Shown here: piece after piece, positions 62,457 through 64,000 of the stretch
Position numbering within the stretch: the stretch's first letter is position 1
How the letters are laid out: each line of letters opens with the position of its first letter
Assembly: GCF_900112815.1 (NCBI RefSeq)
Contig: NZ_FOND01000021.1
Coordinates: 1 to 64,000, forward strand
Length of the DNA stretch: 64,000 nucleotides
Reading direction: 5' to 3'
Source: Blastococcus tunisiensis
GTDB lineage: Bacteria; Actinomycetota; Actinomycetes; Mycobacteriales; Geodermatophilaceae
The notes under the pieces: model-generated
What the model was told of the DNA's origin: nothing
The model's input: the letters and a program-made list of their open reading frames with translations, nothing else
Database searches by the model: none
Program-made: the position numbers and the translations under genes

Positions 62457-63230
62457 GTGCCCGTCCCCGTCATGACCGTCCCCGGCGAGCCGCCCGCCTC
62501 GCTGTCCACCGCCGCCGTCCGGTCCTGGGGGCTGCGCAAGACCTACGGCAGCGGTGAGACCGCGGTACAGGCGCTGGCGGGGGTCGACGTCGCCTTCGCC
62601 GCCGGCGAGTTCACCGCGATCATGGGCCCGTCCGGCTCGGGCAAGTCCACCCTCATGCACTGCCTGGCGGGCCTGGACTCGGCCACCGAGGGCGAGGTCT
62701 GGCTGGGGAGCACCGAGCTGATCCGCCTCCGGGACGACGAGCTGACGAAGCTGCGCCGCCAGCGGATCGGCTTCGTCTTCCAGTCGTTCAACCTGCTGCC
62801 GGTGCTCGACGCGCGGGACAACATCGTGCTACCCATGCAGCTGGCCGGCCAGCGCCCCGACACGGGCTGGTTCGACGACGTCGTCGCCCGCCTCGGCCTG
62901 CGCGAACGACTCGGGCACCGCCCGCACGAGCTCTCCGGCGGCCAGCAGCAGCGCGTCGCCATCGCCCGTGCGCTGCTCCCCCGCCCCGACGTCGTGTTCG
63001 CCGACGAGCCGACCGGCAACCTGGACTCCCGGTCCGGCGCCGAGGTGCTCGGGCTCCTCCGGTCCAGCGTGAAGGAGACCGGCCAGACCGTCGTCATGGT
63101 CACCCACGACCCGGTGGCCGCCGCCTACGCCGACCGCGTGGTGCTGCTGGCCGACGGCCGGGTGGCCGGCCAGATCGACGCGCCCACGGCGGAGTCCGTG
63201 CTGGACGCGCTGCGCGGACTGGGGGCCTGA
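62457..63230 (+). CDS. MacB/LolD-type ABC transporter ATP-binding protein
   Basis: A 257-residue ATPase. Walker A is GPSGSGKST, Q-loop FQSFNLLPVLDARDNI, signature LSGGQQQRVAIARAL, Walker B VVFADEPTGNLDS and the His switch VMVTHD. The Q-loop sequence and DEPTGNLD are typical of the MacB/LolD/FtsE group. GTG 62457 has GGAGG seven bases upstream; GTG 62418 and ATG 62472 are alternatives. It works with the following FtsX-like permease. It probably exports antimicrobial peptides or lipids under control of the adjacent two-component system. Confidence 0.93.
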   Translation: MPVPVMTVPGEPPASLSTAAVRSWGLRKTYGSGETAVQALAGVDVAFAAGEFTAIMGPSGSGKSTLMHCLAGLDSATEGEVWLGSTELIRLRDDELTKLRRQRIGFVFQSFNLLPVLDARDNIVLPMQLAGQRPDTGWFDDVVARLGLRERLGHRPHELSGGQQQRVAIARALLPRPDVVFADEPTGNLDSRSGAEVLGLLRSSVKETGQTVVMVTHDPVAAAYADRVVLLADGRVAGQIDAPTAESVLDALRGLGA

Positions 63231-63234
63231 CGTC

Positions 63235-64000
63235 ATGCGCGCAGTCACGCTGGCGAGCGTCCGGGCGCACCTGCCCCGGCTGATCGCCTCCACCCTCGCC
63301 ATCGTCATCGCCGTGGGCTTCGTGGTGGCGACCCTGGTGCTCAACGAGACCACGAAGGCCACCGTCCTGACGGCGGCCGGCGCCCAGTACGTGGACACCG
63401 ACGTGGTGGTCACCTCCGACAGCGGCACCGGCCTGGCCGAGCACGTCGACACCCTCACCGGGCTGGACGGCGTGCAGGCCGTCGAGCCGACCTGGCAGAC
63501 CTCCGTCCAGGCCGTCGCCCCCGGCCGCACCGGAGCGCAGTACGTGCTCGTCGAGTCGGTGGCGGGAGACCCGCAGCTGCGCTGGCAGCAGCTCGCCGAC
63601 GGCTCGCTGCCGGAGCGCGCCGGGGAGATCGCGGTCAGCGAGCGCGTCGGCGCCGCCGTCGGCGACGTCCTCCCGGTCACCGTCTACGACGCCGAGGGCG
63701 ACCCGACGACCAGGGACGCCACGGTGACCGGCGTCGTCGACCTCGGCGGCGACCCGACAGCCGGGATCTACGGCAAGGCGTACGCCACCGCCGACCAGGT
63801 CCGGGCCTGGGGCGCCGAGGAGCCCACCGAGCTGCGCATCACCGGCAGCGCCGATCCCGGCACGGTCTTCGGCGACGTCAGCACCGCGCTGTCCGGAGCC
63901 GACGTCACCGTGCGCACGGGCACCGAGCAGGCCGAGGCGGCCGTCGCGACCATCACCGGCGACGCCGCGTGGCTGACCACCACCCTGCTGGTGTTCGCCA
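63235..64000 (+). CDS. FtsX/MacB-like ABC permease, 5' part (runs off right edge)
   Basis: The first 255 or so codons of a permease, from ATG 63235, four bases after the ATPase stop. There is an N-terminal TM helix (RLIASTLAIVIAVGFVVATLVL), then a MacB-type periplasmic domain (DTDVVVTSDSG to GTEQAEAA). A second TM helix begins at the window edge. The frame is open to the last base, which is why it is not a closed ORF here. The usual family length is 800 or more residues with two such halves. Confidence 0.88.
   Translation, partial: MRAVTLASVRAHLPRLIASTLAIVIAVGFVVATLVLNETTKATVLTAAGAQYVDTDVVVTSDSGTGLAEHVDTLTGLDGVQAVEPTWQTSVQAVAPGRTGAQYVLVESVAGDPQLRWQQLADGSLPERAGEIAVSERVGAAVGDVLPVTVYDAEGDPTTRDATVTGVVDLGGDPTAGIYGKAYATADQVRAWGAEEPTELRITGSADPGTVFGDVSTALSGADVTVRTGTEQAEAAVATITGDAAWLTTTLLVFA

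Overview
This window is very GC-rich with strong third-position G/C bias, frequent GTG starts and GGAGG-type ribosome sites. The protein set (GuaB1, a divergent actinobacterial GroES, an AfsR/SARP regulator, TipA-like MerR, FUSC-type proteins, VC_2705-type symporter with DUF4212 subunit) points to an actinobacterium, most plausibly of the Geodermatophilaceae (Blastococcus, Geodermatophilus or Modestobacter relatives). That placement is inferred from protein style only. I see no rRNA, tRNA or CRISPR array. The only mobile element is the 3' end of an IS481-like transposase at the left edge.

1-7.9 kb: the transposase end abuts guaB1. Then come a minimal zincin, a group II truncated haemoglobin and a GroES-like protein. 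A MarR/MMPL divergent pair follows with a clear operator, then a ketopantoate-reductase-family enzyme and prephenate dehydratase. 8-14.7 kb: two translationally coupled diguanylate cyclases of similar design. The second carries a LarB-like domain (nickel-pincer cofactor family) at its C terminus, and larC follows directly. This is the most unusual locus in the window: the LarB-like domain has Ala where LarB has its catalytic Cys. 14.6-19.5 kb: a frameshifted VOC gene, an AraC regulator, an MFS transporter, a manganese (yybP-ykoY) riboswitch in front of a TMEM165/UPF0016 manganese exporter, and a GAF-PAS-GGDEF protein.

19.5-36 kb: a four-gene osmoprotectant ABC operon, a TipA-like MerR regulator, tandem FUSC paralogues, a methyltransferase, divergent glpD and AGPS-like flavoenzymes, and a BBE-type oxidoreductase divergent from a large SARP-ATPase regulator. 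36-47.7 kb: SDR, arginine deiminase, MFS, M20 peptidase, a 97-bp tandem array, a SEC-C protein, P450, a methyltransferase, acyl-CoA synthetase, a zinc-ribbon protein and rhodanese. 47.7-64 kb: two PH-domain membrane proteins, MutL-like ASKHA ATPase, an Nramp transporter, a response regulator and soluble kinase next to Mn-catalase, a symporter pair, a Rieske protein with a duplicated degenerate half, a lipoprotein, a second two-component system and a MacB-type ABC exporter cut by the right edge.

Two families of intergenic inverted repeats recur. Family A has four copies: a GCGTCCTCCC hairpin followed by a TGATCAGG palindrome. Family B has three copies with GATCATCGGCGGGTGGC arms. Nearly all lie just after stop codons, often between convergent genes, so terminator or REP-like roles are likely. 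Manganese recurs as a theme (riboswitch-exporter, Nramp, Mn-catalase), although the genes are not clustered.
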